Source: CBDESM01 sp965205165 (lineage in GTDB: Bacteria > Chloroflexota > Dehalococcoidia > Bin125). Taken from it: a stretch of DNA of 64,000 nucleotides. Below the pieces are notes generated by a model. The model did not search any database and was not told the origin of the DNA. It saw only the letters and a list, made by a program, of their open reading frames with translations. Of this stretch, positions 24,922-35,276 are shown one piece after another. How positions within the stretch are numbered: position 1 is the stretch's first letter; each line of letters opens with the position of its first letter. The stretch spans positions 930,001-994,000 of the forward strand of contig OZ242037.1 of NCBI GenBank assembly GCA_965205165.1, given 5' to 3'. The position numbers were made by a program, and so were the translations under genes.

Positions 24922-25594
24922 TCCCCGCCCAGGGCAGCCGCCGCTGGCGGAAGTGGTGGGTGGCGAACGCCTTGCCGGTCCCGATGCGGATCATCGCGCG
25001 GTCGTTGATCAGTTCGTTGCTGATGCCTTGGGCGCGGCCGCGTTCGAGCGTTGCGTTCGAGAGCGACCACTTGAGGCCGACGGTTTCGACGCCTTCGATG
25101 CGGTCGGTGATCGGGATGATGCCCGCGTAGTCGCCCGGCGCGCCGTGGAAATGGGTTTCGCGCACGCCGTCGCCGTGCAGGACGGTGATCGCGGTCCAGC
25201 CGTCCACGGCCCAGGTCGGGATGCCGCGCAGGCGGTCGCCGGCGAGCAGTTCGAGGTTGCCGAGCTCGTGGTCGAGGCGGTCGCCGCCGAAGACGCCGAG
25301 CGCGATTAGGGAGGTCGCGCCGCGGGCCAGCGCTTCTGCAATGGCGACATCGGCGTCGGTGCGCTGCTGCGGGGCGGGATGCGGGACGATGGCGGCGCCG
25401 GCCGCGCGGTGATCGGCCAGTTCGTCCGGGCTGAGCGAGTCGAAGTCGCCGATCAGCACGTGCGGGGCTATGCCCAGCGCGGCGAGGCGGCGCGCGCCGC
25501 CGTCGGCCGCGACGATCAAGCCGGCCCCGTCGAGCGCGGAGCGGACGAGCGCCGAGTCGTCGATCCCGCCGCCCAGGGCGACGACGGCCTGCAT
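24893..25594 (-). CDS. thiN: Thiamine diphosphokinase, C-terminus altered
   Basis: 233 residues; transfers pyrophosphate from ATP to thiamine, making the cofactor thiamine diphosphate. GLIVAADGGARRLAALGIAPHVLIGDFDSL, the Asp-rich QQRTDADVAIAEAL, LGVFGGDRLDHELGNLELL and LKWSLSNATLERGRAQGISNEL are typical. After RQRRLP the frame continues 12 residues (WAGITPASRSSR) into inserted DNA, whereas the duplicate tail at 23582 ends RQQRLPR-stop, probably the original terminus. Catalytic regions are intact, so activity is likely retained. No TPP riboswitch was seen. Confidence 0.9.
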   Translation of the reverse strand: MQAVVALGGGIDDSALVRSALDGAGLIVAADGGARRLAALGIAPHVLIGDFDSLSPDELADHRAAGAAIVPHPAPQQRTDADVAIAEALARGATSLIALGVFGGDRLDHELGNLELLAGDRLRGIPTWAVDGWTAITVLHGDGVRETHFHGAPGDYAGIIPITDRIEGVETVGLKWSLSNATLERGRAQGISNELINDRAMIRIGTGKAFATHHFRQRRLPWAGITPASRSSR

Positions 25595-25612
25595 CGGCGC
25601 GGGGGCGCGGCG

Positions 25613-26845
25613 CTAGTCGGCCGTAGCGGGCTCCGCGGCCCGCTCGGCCGCGCCGTTGAGCGCGGCGACGCCCTTGGCGAACTCCTCCGGCATCTCCTTG
25701 CCGCCGTCCGCGAACGCCCGCGCCATCGCCTTCGTGCCCGCGCCGAAGATGTCCAGCTGCCGATCCTCCACGAAATCGCGCGATTCCACGATGCGGTCGA
25801 TCTGCCCTTGGAAGCGCGGCGCGACGTAGCGCATGAAGAGCTCGTAGGAGCGTCGCGTGGCGTCGCTCGACGCCCATTCATGCGCCATCCCCATCAGCCC
25901 GCCGACGCCGCCGGAGCGCTCGTGCAGCGCCTCGACCTGCTCGATCACGTCGTCGACGCCGCCGACCAGCACCTCGTTGCGCTCGATCGCCTCCTCAATC
26001 GTCGGGGCCTGGTTGGCGAAGAGGCCGCCGCGCCGGCCCTCGTCGCGCACGTCGCCGATGTAGGCGCGGCCCTTGTAGCCCTCCGCCACGTCGGCGATCG
26101 CCTGCTCGCGCGTCTCGGCGACGTGGATCGGCACGACGGCCCGCCAGTCGGCGCGATCGGCGGCGTGCCCGTTCTCCGCGGCCGCCTCCGCGTACCAGTC
26201 CCAGACCCGGGTCAGCCCCTCCGGGTCCGAGGTGCCGGCGACGGAGAGCATGCCGGCGCCGAACTTGCCGGCCAGCTGCGGGCCGGAGGGCGTGAGGATC
26301 ACGGCGACGGCCAGTTCCGGGTGCGGGTCGGAGAACCAGGCCATCTGCAGCCGCGCCTCGGTCAGCGAGAACCAGTCCGTCTCCATCGTGACCGGCTCCG
26401 GGCTGGTCGCCAGCTGCACGATCGCGTCGAAGCCCTCGTGCATGCGGCGGCGCTGCTCCTCGGGCGGGATGCCCATCTGCACCGCATCCGAGGTGAGCGC
26501 GCCGGGGCCGACGCCGAGCATCGCCCGCCCGCGGGTCATGTGGTCGAGCTGCAGCAGATCGTCGGCGATCATCAGCGGGTGGTGGTAGGGGATCGAGACG
26601 ACGCCGGTGCCGAGCCGGATGTGCCTGGTGCGCTGCGCGGCCGCGGCGATGAAGATCATCGGGTTCGAGATCAGCTCGCGCGCGAACGAGTGGTGCTCGC
26701 CGATCCAAGCCTCGTCGTAGCCGAGATCGTCGAGCAGCTCGATCAGCTCCAGATCGCGCTGGAGCGCCAGCGTGGGGTGCTCGCCGACCCGGTGGAAGGG
26801 CGCGAGGAAGATGCCGAACTTCATCTTGCGGGGTCGCCAGGACAT
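25613..26845 (-). CDS. LLM-class flavin-dependent oxidoreductase
   Basis: 410 residues from ATG 26845, with TGGAGC seven bases upstream; ATG 26824 (MKFGIFLAPFHR) is an alternative. Luciferase-like TIM barrel: GYDEAWIGEHHSF, RHIRLGTGVVSIPYHHP, RGRAMLGVGPGAL and an extended C-terminal helical region typical of FMN monooxygenases of the alkanesulfonate/nitrilotriacetate type. It needs FMNH2 or F420H2 from a partner; none is adjacent. The substrate is unknown. Ends 18 bp before the start of thiN, so thiN may be transcribed with it. Confidence 0.9.
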   Translation of the reverse strand: MSWRPRKMKFGIFLAPFHRVGEHPTLALQRDLELIELLDDLGYDEAWIGEHHSFARELISNPMIFIAAAAQRTRHIRLGTGVVSIPYHHPLMIADDLLQLDHMTRGRAMLGVGPGALTSDAVQMGIPPEEQRRRMHEGFDAIVQLATSPEPVTMETDWFSLTEARLQMAWFSDPHPELAVAVILTPSGPQLAGKFGAGMLSVAGTSDPEGLTRVWDWYAEAAAENGHAADRADWRAVVPIHVAETREQAIADVAEGYKGRAYIGDVRDEGRRGGLFANQAPTIEEAIERNEVLVGGVDDVIEQVEALHERSGGVGGLMGMAHEWASSDATRRSYELFMRYVAPRFQGQIDRIVESRDFVEDRQLDIFGAGTKAMARAFADGGKEMPEEFAKGVAALNGAAERAAEPATAD

Positions 26846-27015
26846 TGCGCTGCTCCAGTTCACGCGGCCGCCGCGCGGCCGCAGTCGAGGGTAACGGGAG
26901 CACCGCGCTCCGCGCCGGGAAACGCGCCGCCCGACGAGGGCGTTCCGATTCTGTTAGTTTCGGGCGAAACATCGGAGCAGCCGCCCGTTCGGCGGGCGGG
27001 TTGGGAGCGAGCACG

Positions 27016-28725
27016 ATGAGCAGGCGCGAAATGTGGGACCGGATCCGCGGCGATCGGCTGTCGAGGCGCTCGCTGCTGGCCGCATCGGGACGGGCCGGAT
27101 TGGGCGCGGCCGGGCTGGCGCTGGTCGGCTGCGGCGATGATGACGACGATGACGCGCAACAGCAGGCGGCGGCGCAGCAGTCATCGGACGCGCAAGCGTC
27201 CGGGACCGCGGCGGCGGATCAGCAGGAACAGCAGCAGCAGGCCCAGCCGGCCGCGGCCGCGGGCGGGCCGCAGCGCGGCGGCGTGCTGCGGATCGGCTCC
27301 GACCTTTCGCTCACCACCTACCGGGCCCCCTACCTCTCCTCCTCGGCCCACATCCCGCTCTACATCCCCTTCTGGGACACCCTGACCAAGTACTCGCCCA
27401 ACGGGCTCGACCCGCAGCCCCACCTCGCCGAGTCATGGGAGTTCAACGACGACCAGACGATGCTCGAGGTGAAGCTGCGCCCCGGCCTCGAGTTCCACAA
27501 CGGCAAGTCGATGACCGCGACCGAGGTCAAGAAGAGCCTCGAGGCGATGGACGACGAGGGCACCGCCAACAACCAGGTCAAGGGCATCTTCACCAAGTAC
27601 GTCGAGAGCGTCGATGCGATCGACGACACGACGCTGCAATTCAACCTCGCCTGGAGCGGCACGCTGATCTTCGACGTGCTCAACTACGCGCAGATCCACG
27701 ACGCCGATTCGATCGCGAAGCTGGACGACTATGCGGAGCTGAACGGCAGCGGGCCGTTCAAGTTCGACCCGACCGCCTACCGCGTGGACGAGTTCTCGCG
27801 CGGCGAGCGCTTCGAGAACTTCTACGACCCGGCCCTGCTGGACGGCGTCGAGCTGCACGCCTTCTCCGACGCGGCGGCGATGTCGCTGGCGCTCAACGCG
27901 GGCGAGATCGACCTCACCAACCGGCTGCCCAAGCAGGACTACGACCGCTACAACGCCGACCCCGATTTCGAGGTCGTGGTCGCGCCACCCACGCTCGCGA
28001 TCTGGGTGCTCGGCATGGTCATCCCCAACGAGAACGGCGGCCACGAGGCGTTCGACAACCCCAAGGTGCGGCAGGCGCTCTACCGCATCGTCGACCGCAA
28101 GCGGATCGCCGAGGAGACCTTCGCCGGCCTCGCCCAGCCCAAGAACATCCTTTGGCCCTCCTTCTCGCCCGGCTACGACGCCGCCCGCGACCGCGACTAC
28201 TTCGACCCCGAGGAGGCGGCCCGGCTGCTCGAGGAGGCCGGCTACGGCCCCGGCGAGCTGACCATCGAGCTGGCCCACAGCGGCGGCGAGGCGAACGAGA
28301 TCTCGCAGGTGATCCAAGCCGGCGCGGCCGAGGCGGGGATCAACATCAACATCCAGCTGCTCGAAGCCGCCGTCGCGCGCGAACGCTTCCTCGGCGCCGG
28401 CAACGAGGCCTACCTCTCCTCCTACGCCTTCTTCGCCCTGCACCCGCAGACCCTGCCGGTGATGAACTTCCAGATGCGCATCCCCAACTCCTGCGCCTAC
28501 GGCCCCGACTACTACCAGGAGCTGATCGACAACTTCGGCACCGCCGACACCGACGCGCGCCGCAACGCGCTGCTGGAAGAGTTCAACACGATCCTCGACA
28601 ACGAGCCGTGGATCGCGCCGATCGTCACCCGCAGCGACGTCTGGGCCTGGGCCTCCAAGGTCAACGGCGTCGAATTCGACGTGCTCAGCATCCCCTCGAT
28701 GCAGAAGATCTGGATGGACGCGTAG
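27016..28725 (+). CDS. Family-5 solute-binding lipoprotein (oligopeptide type), copy 1
   Basis: 569 residues from ATG 27016 (GGGAG upstream). The N-terminus has LSRRSLL (twin-arginine-like) and lipobox LVGC (Cys39), then a ~40-residue Asp/Gln/Ala tether and an SBP_bac_5 domain: LAESWEFNDDQTMLEVKLRPGLEFHNGKSM, GPFKFDPTAY, NAGEIDLTN, VRQALYRIVDRKRIAE. It binds peptides or similar ligands outside the membrane for the permease pair downstream. It shares long identical stretches with the next gene, so tandem duplication is evident. The transport ATPases are not encoded here. Confidence 0.93.
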   Translation: MSRREMWDRIRGDRLSRRSLLAASGRAGLGAAGLALVGCGDDDDDDAQQQAAAQQSSDAQASGTAAADQQEQQQQAQPAAAAGGPQRGGVLRIGSDLSLTTYRAPYLSSSAHIPLYIPFWDTLTKYSPNGLDPQPHLAESWEFNDDQTMLEVKLRPGLEFHNGKSMTATEVKKSLEAMDDEGTANNQVKGIFTKYVESVDAIDDTTLQFNLAWSGTLIFDVLNYAQIHDADSIAKLDDYAELNGSGPFKFDPTAYRVDEFSRGERFENFYDPALLDGVELHAFSDAAAMSLALNAGEIDLTNRLPKQDYDRYNADPDFEVVVAPPTLAIWVLGMVIPNENGGHEAFDNPKVRQALYRIVDRKRIAEETFAGLAQPKNILWPSFSPGYDAARDRDYFDPEEAARLLEEAGYGPGELTIELAHSGGEANEISQVIQAGAAEAGININIQLLEAAVARERFLGAGNEAYLSSYAFFALHPQTLPVMNFQMRIPNSCAYGPDYYQELIDNFGTADTDARRNALLEEFNTILDNEPWIAPIVTRSDVWAWASKVNGVEFDVLSIPSMQKIWMDA

Positions 28726-28762
28726 CGCCGCCGCAGCGTCCGGCCGGAGAAGGGAACGACCG

Positions 28763-30505
28763 ATGAGCGATCGCGGCTACTGGGAGCGGATCCGAACCGA
28801 GCGGATGGGCCGCCGATCGCTGATGGGCGCGGGCGCCCGCGCCGCCGTCGGCGCGGCCGGCATGGCCCTCGTCGGCTGCGGCAGCGACGACGACCAGCAG
28901 CAGGCGCAACAGGCCCAGCCCGAGCCCGCGGCGGCCGCGCAGCCGCAGCAACAGCAGGAGCAACCCGCTCCGCAAGAGCAGCAGGCCGAACCGCAGACGG
29001 CCCCTTCCGGCGCCATCGCCTACAAGGACGACGGCGTCCGCAAGAAGGGCGGCGTCCTCCGCGCCGGCTGGGCCAACGGCTCGCCCGCGATCTACCTCGC
29101 CCCATACGCCGCCTCGCCCGACACCGTCTTCTACCCGGCCCTCTGGGACACCCTGACCAAGTACGACTCCGAGGGCCTCAACCCGCAGCCGCACCTCGCC
29201 GAATCCTGGGAGTTCAACGACGACCAGACGATGCTGATGGTCAAACTGCGCCCCGGCCTCGAATTCCACAACGGCAAGCCGATGACCGCCGAGGAGGTGC
29301 GCAAGAGCCTCGAGCGGATGGACGACGAGGACGTGGCCAACAGCCAGGTCCGCTCGATCTACAACAAGTACGTCAGCGAGGTCACCGCCGTCGACGACAC
29401 GACCCTGCAGTTCGACCTCGCCTGGCCCGGCACCACGATCTTCGACGTGTTCCAGTGGGCGCAGATCCACGACGCAGACGACATCGAGGGTCTCGAAGGG
29501 CTGGTGCGCGTCAATGGCAGCGGGCCCTTCAAGTGGGACCCCGACGCCTACGAGGTGGACGTCTACTCGCGCGCCGACCGTTTCGAGAACTTCTACGAGC
29601 CGGCCAACCTCGACGCGATCGAGTGGCACATCTTCCAAGATTCGGATTCCATGTCGCTGGCGCTGCAGAACGGCGAGATCGACCTCACCCACCATCTGCC
29701 CAAGGCGTTTCACGCGGGCCTGAACCCCGATCCCGACTACAACCTGCAGCTGGCCCCGCCGACCGGCTCGATCTGGGTGCTCGGCATGGTCGGCACCGGG
29801 CGCGGCGGCGGCCATCCGATGATGGACGACCCCACCGTGCGGCGGGCGCTCTACCGCTGCATCGACCGCAAGCGGATCACCGAGGAGCTGTTCGAGGGGC
29901 TCGCCTCCGTCAAGAACGTGGTCTGGCCCTCCTTCTCGCCCGCCTACGACGAATCGCTCGACGTCGACTACTTCGACTTGGACGAGGCCAAGCGGCTGAT
30001 CACCGAAGCGGGCTACCCCGACGGCACCCCGACCCTTCCCATCGCCTGCCAGGCGGCGCGCGAGGAGGGCATCCAGATCGCCCAGATCATCCAATCCGAC
30101 GCCGCCAAGGCCGGAATCAACGTCGAGCCGCAGCGGATCGAGAGCGCGACCTGGATCGAGCAGTTCCTGGCCGGCACCCACGAGGCGATGTACGTCTCCT
30201 TCTACGGCTTCTACGCGCTCCACCCGCAGTCGCTGCCGGTGATGAACTTCCAGATGCGCATCCCCAACTCCTGCGCCTATGAGACGCCCCACTACCAGGC
30301 CATGATCGACGGCTGGCCGACCGCGGACTCGGAGGCCAAGCGCCAGCAGCTGCTGGACGACTTCAACAAGATCCTGGACGAGGAGCCGTGGGTCTCGCCG
30401 ATCTCGACGACCGTCCAGATCTGGGCGATGCAGTCCAACGTCAAGAACCTCTGGTACGACATCACCGGCATCCCGCGCATGCACCACGTCTACTTCGACG
30501 GCTAG
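28763..30505 (+). CDS. Family-5 solute-binding lipoprotein, copy 2
   Basis: 580 residues, beginning 37 bp after copy 1 with GAAGGGAACGACC before the ATG. Same layout: GRRSL, lipobox LVGC (Cys39), a longer Gln/Pro/Glu-rich tether (to residue ~80), then the SBP_bac_5 domain with the same landmark motifs (LAESWEFNDDQTML, VMNFQMRIPNSCAYE). Divergence from copy 1 is greatest in the tether and the ligand-contact half, suggesting a different ligand range for one shared permease. Confidence 0.93.
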   Translation: MSDRGYWERIRTERMGRRSLMGAGARAAVGAAGMALVGCGSDDDQQQAQQAQPEPAAAAQPQQQQEQPAPQEQQAEPQTAPSGAIAYKDDGVRKKGGVLRAGWANGSPAIYLAPYAASPDTVFYPALWDTLTKYDSEGLNPQPHLAESWEFNDDQTMLMVKLRPGLEFHNGKPMTAEEVRKSLERMDDEDVANSQVRSIYNKYVSEVTAVDDTTLQFDLAWPGTTIFDVFQWAQIHDADDIEGLEGLVRVNGSGPFKWDPDAYEVDVYSRADRFENFYEPANLDAIEWHIFQDSDSMSLALQNGEIDLTHHLPKAFHAGLNPDPDYNLQLAPPTGSIWVLGMVGTGRGGGHPMMDDPTVRRALYRCIDRKRITEELFEGLASVKNVVWPSFSPAYDESLDVDYFDLDEAKRLITEAGYPDGTPTLPIACQAAREEGIQIAQIIQSDAAKAGINVEPQRIESATWIEQFLAGTHEAMYVSFYGFYALHPQSLPVMNFQMRIPNSCAYETPHYQAMIDGWPTADSEAKRQQLLDDFNKILDEEPWVSPISTTVQIWAMQSNVKNLWYDITGIPRMHHVYFDG

Positions 30506-30561
30506 CGGGCAACGGGCCGGCGGAAACCTGAACGGCGAGGATCAACGGAAAGCGGCGGCGC

Positions 30562-31518
30562 GTGGGCAGGTACCTGATCCGCCGCTTCCTCGAAGGCGTG
30601 CTCGTCGTCTTCCTGGCCAGCATCGTCATCTTCCTGATCATCCGCCTGATCCCCGGCGACCCCGCGCAGCAGCTCGCCGGCGAGGATGCCACGCTCGAGG
30701 ACGTCGAGCGCGTCCGCGAGCAGCTCGGCCTCAACGACCCGTTCCTGGCCCAGTACTGGAACTGGATCTCCGGCGCCGTCCAGCTCGACTTCGGGCGCTC
30801 CTTCACCAAGCGGGTCGAGGTGCGCGACCTGGTCGCGCAGTCGTTCCCGCCCACGATCGAACTGGCCGTGGCCGCCTACCTCTTCGCGCTGATCGTCGGC
30901 GTCCCGCTCGGCATCGCCGCCGCCGTCTGGGCCAAGAAGCCGCCCGATTACGGCGCGAGCATCTTCAACATCCTCACGCTGGGCATCCCCAATTTCGTGC
31001 TCGGCATCATCCTGCTCTGGGTCTTCGCGGTCGAGCTGGACTGGTTCCCCGTGTCGGGCCGGGTCAGCGTGTTCGATGATCCGCTGCAGGGCCTGCACCG
31101 GCTGGTGCTGCCGATGATCGCGGCCGGCGCGACCATCGCCGCCGTGCTGGCCCGCTTCGTGCGCACCTCGGTGGCCGAGGCGCTGGCGCAGGACTACGTG
31201 CGCACCGCCCGCGCCAAGGGCCTGCGCTCCAGCCGCGTCGTGCTCTCGCACGCGCTGCGCAACGCGCTGATCCCGATCGTCACCATCGCCGCGCTCCAGA
31301 TCGGCAACCTGCTCGCCGGCGCGATCGTGGTCGAGATCGTCTTCACCCGGCCCGGCTTCGGCAACCTGATCATCGACGGCATCGTCGGCCGCGACTACCT
31401 CGTGATCCAGGCGATGCTCGCCATCCTCGTCTTCCTCTTCGTCGCCGCCAACACCGCGGCCGACATCACCTACGGCTACCTCGACCCCCGCATCCGCGTC
31501 TCCGGGCTGCGCTCATGA
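30562..31518 (+). CDS. ABC transporter permease, DppB/OppB type
   Basis: 318 residues from GTG 30562. About six TM helices; N-terminal GRYLIRRFLEGVLVVFLAS and RLIPGDPAQQLAG are DppB hallmarks, with the EAA loop EALAQDYVRTARAKGLRSSRVVLSHALRNALIP. Inner-membrane channel for peptides or similar solutes. It overlaps the next permease gene by 4 bp. The ATPase subunits must be supplied from elsewhere in the genome. Confidence 0.94.
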   Translation: MGRYLIRRFLEGVLVVFLASIVIFLIIRLIPGDPAQQLAGEDATLEDVERVREQLGLNDPFLAQYWNWISGAVQLDFGRSFTKRVEVRDLVAQSFPPTIELAVAAYLFALIVGVPLGIAAAVWAKKPPDYGASIFNILTLGIPNFVLGIILLWVFAVELDWFPVSGRVSVFDDPLQGLHRLVLPMIAAGATIAAVLARFVRTSVAEALAQDYVRTARAKGLRSSRVVLSHALRNALIPIVTIAALQIGNLLAGAIVVEIVFTRPGFGNLIIDGIVGRDYLVIQAMLAILVFLFVAANTAADITYGYLDPRIRVSGLRS

Positions 31519-32411
31519 GCGCCTTCGATCCCCCCGTCGCCCGCCCCTGGCTGCGCCGCATGCGCGATCAGTCGCTGACCGTGGACGCCTTCTACCGCAC
31601 GGTCACCAACCCGCAGGGGTTCATCGGCGTGGTGATCTTCGGCGGGCTGATCCTGCTGGCGATCTTCGCCGACCTGATCGCGCCCTACGGCGAAGCCGAG
31701 CAGATCCGCGGCGCGCGCCTGCTCTCGCCCACCTCCGAGTACTGGTTCGGCACCGACGACCTCAACCGCGACATGTTCAGCCGCATCCTCTTCGGCCTGC
31801 GCATCTCGCTCTACGTCTCCGTCGCCGGCGTGCTCGGCGGCGGCGCGGCCGGCACCATCATCGGCTTCCTCGCGGGCTACGCCGGCGGCTGGCTCGAAAC
31901 GATCCTGATGCGCCTGGTCGACACCCTGCTCGCCTTCCCCTTCCTGCTGCTCGGCATCGCCGTGCTCGCGATCCTGGGCACCGGCACCGAGCAGGTCGCG
32001 CTGGCGCTGGGCATCGCCAACGTGCCCGTCTTCGCCCGCATCGCCCGCGCCCAGCTGCTGACCGAGAAGGAGCGGGACTACGTGCTCGCCGCCCGCGCCA
32101 TCGGGGCGGCGCCGGGCCGGATCATCTGGCGCCACATCGCCACCAACGCGCTGCCGCCGCTGCTGGTGCAGGGCGCGCTGGCCATGGCCTTCGCCGTGAT
32201 CGCCGAAGCCACGCTCAGCTTCCTCGGTCTCGGCGCGTCCCCGCCGACGCCGACGCTGGGCATCATCCTCGCCGACGGCCGCCGCTGGCTCTTCGCCGGC
32301 GCCTGGTGGTTCGTGCTCTTCCCCACCTTGGGCCTCAGCCTGATCCTGCTCTCCCTCAACTTCGTCGCCGACTCCGTAGTCGAAGCCATTGACCCCCACC
32401 GCCGCCACTGA
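31515..32411 (+). CDS. ABC transporter permease, DppC/OppC type
   Basis: 298 residues. N-terminal cytoplasmic helix, first TM, then the extracellular GTDDLNRDMFSRILFGLRISL motif of DppC proteins, five further TM helices and the EAA loop ERDYVLAARAIGAAPGRIIWRHIATNALPPLLV. Pairs with the DppB-type permease, whose stop it overlaps (ATGA). The operon ends here, with a short hairpin over the stop codon. Confidence 0.94.
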   Translation: MSAFDPPVARPWLRRMRDQSLTVDAFYRTVTNPQGFIGVVIFGGLILLAIFADLIAPYGEAEQIRGARLLSPTSEYWFGTDDLNRDMFSRILFGLRISLYVSVAGVLGGGAAGTIIGFLAGYAGGWLETILMRLVDTLLAFPFLLLGIAVLAILGTGTEQVALALGIANVPVFARIARAQLLTEKERDYVLAARAIGAAPGRIIWRHIATNALPPLLVQGALAMAFAVIAEATLSFLGLGASPPTPTLGIILADGRRWLFAGAWWFVLFPTLGLSLILLSLNFVADSVVEAIDPHRRH

Positions 32412-32422
32412 GCCGCGGCGGT
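32398..32422 (+). terminator. Weak stem-loop at the end of the permease operon
   Basis: ACCGCCGC (32398-32405) can pair with GCGGCGGT (32415-32422) around the stop codon of the DppC-type gene. The stem is 8 bp, GC-rich and lacks a T-run, so it may slow rather than stop polymerase before the repeat-protein gene. Confidence 0.3.
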
Positions 32423-32460
32423 AGAATCACGATGGCGGCCCGACCGCCGGAGGAACCGCC

Positions 32461-32916
32461 ATGGCCACCCGCGAGCAGATCGGCGAGGGAACCCCCAGCC
32501 GCCCCGCCAAGCGCCGATGGCGCTTCCCCTTCCGCCCCATCCACCGTCTCGAACCCGGCCCCGACCAAGAGCTCTACACGTCGGCCCTCGCCCCCGGCTG
32601 GTGGAAAGACCTCTTCAAGCGCCCGCGCCGCCTGAAGCCGGGACCCGATCAGGAGCTGTACACATCAGCGCTTTCACCCGGTTGGTGGCGCGATCTCTTC
32701 AAGCACCCTCCGAAACCAAAGGCCGGACCCGGGCAAGAGATGTACTACACCGGGTTCTCGCCCGGCTGGTGGAAATACCTCTTCAAGCGCCCCCCGAAGC
32801 CCAAGGCCGGACCCGGTCAGGAGATGTACTACACCGGGTTCTCACCCGGCTGGTGGAAGTACCTCTTCAAGCGCCCCCCGAAACCCAAGGCCGGACCCGG
32901 GCAGGAGATGCATTGA
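32461..32916 (+). CDS. PGWW tandem-repeat protein (151 aa)
   Basis: A basic 29-residue N-terminus is followed by four contiguous 28-residue repeats and a truncated fifth (10 residues). Each repeat has the form PGPxQExY-x5-PGWWxxLFKxP; repeats 3 and 4 are identical in protein. ATG 32461 is preceded by GGAGG at ideal spacing, so it is probably expressed. No signal peptide or hydrophobic helix. The conserved Trp-Trp, Tyr and Lys/Pro residues suggest a short structural unit that might bind membranes, nucleic acid or another protein; I know no family with this repeat. It follows the peptide-transporter operon and is read toward the convergent 3-TM gene. Confidence 0.85.
   Translation: MATREQIGEGTPSRPAKRRWRFPFRPIHRLEPGPDQELYTSALAPGWWKDLFKRPRRLKPGPDQELYTSALSPGWWRDLFKHPPKPKAGPGQEMYYTGFSPGWWKYLFKRPPKPKAGPGQEMYYTGFSPGWWKYLFKRPPKPKAGPGQEMH
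32548..32913 (+). repeat. Four 84-bp in-frame direct repeats plus partial fifth
   Basis: Units at 32548-32631, 32632-32715, 32716-32799, 32800-32883 and a 30-bp start of a fifth at 32884. Units 3 and 4 differ only at a few synonymous positions, while units 1 and 2 are more diverged, so expansion is recent at the 3' side. Confidence 0.95.
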
Positions 32917-32923
32917 TCCGGCC

Positions 32924-33475
32924 TCATGCGGCCACGGCGGCGATGGCAGAGACGCTGACCGCGAGCGCCGCTGCCCATACCAGAACGAGCGATGCATTGC
33001 AGAAACTCCGCTTGAGGCGGAGGGGCTCGGTGTTCGCGGAGATCGCGTCGCGCACTTGAGCGGATGCCCATTCGACCAACTCCGGCAGCTGGAGCGATGC
33101 ACCTTGCCGTGCGAGGGCGCCACTGTCGGGCGCGTCCACCAAATCGCCGAATGCGATGTAGGCGTACATGGCGACGGTGATGCCGGCGCTGGTGAGCAAG
33201 GCGATGATCACCACGGCGGCGATGAGCGCGGGGGAGAAGATGCTCTGCTCCGACGCGCGGTCGGCGAAGAAGATCGCGGCGGCCAGCAGGGCGATCAGCG
33301 CGGCGCTGAACCGCATCGAGGTTTCCAGCTTGCGGTCGATCAGCTCCGCCAGCGCCAGCTGCGAAGCCAGCCGCCGTTCGAGCCGCTCATAGACGAATAG
33401 CGCCCGCCGGGCGCGCTGCCCGGCCCCCTGCGCATCGGGGTCTTCCGCCGCGGGATCCTGCTCGTCGCCGTTCAC
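32924..33475 (-). CDS. Membrane protein with three predicted TM helices
   Basis: 183 residues. Acidic N-terminus (~20), basic helix (FVYERLERRLASQL), two TM helices (~residues 57-72 and ~82-108), a linker with LPELVEWASAQVRDAIS, and a final TM helix (~160-183). Layout and the YERLE helix match the protein at 5802-6377, suggesting a small family in this genome. No catalytic motif. Convergent with the PGWW-repeat gene, 7 bp away. Function unknown. Confidence 0.7.
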   Translation of the reverse strand: MNGDEQDPAAEDPDAQGAGQRARRALFVYERLERRLASQLALAELIDRKLETSMRFSAALIALLAAAIFFADRASEQSIFSPALIAAVVIIALLTSAGITVAMYAYIAFGDLVDAPDSGALARQGASLQLPELVEWASAQVRDAISANTEPLRLKRSFCNASLVLVWAAALAVSVSAIAAVAA

Positions 33476-33568
33476 GGCGGCAGTCTATGTCCCGAGCCGC
33501 CCGTGCCGGGTCTGCGGGTATCCTTGCAGTTCGCGCGGCGCGGGCCGCGAACCCGGGAGTTCGGCGGC

Positions 33569-35272
<1,704 letters not shown>

Positions 35273-35276
35273 CCCG

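Noticed and set aside
26957..26970. Short inverted repeat GTTTCG-GG-CGAAAC before the first binding-protein gene
   Set aside because: Six-base arms in a GC-rich promoter region are expected by chance, and no second copy was found before the other transport genes.
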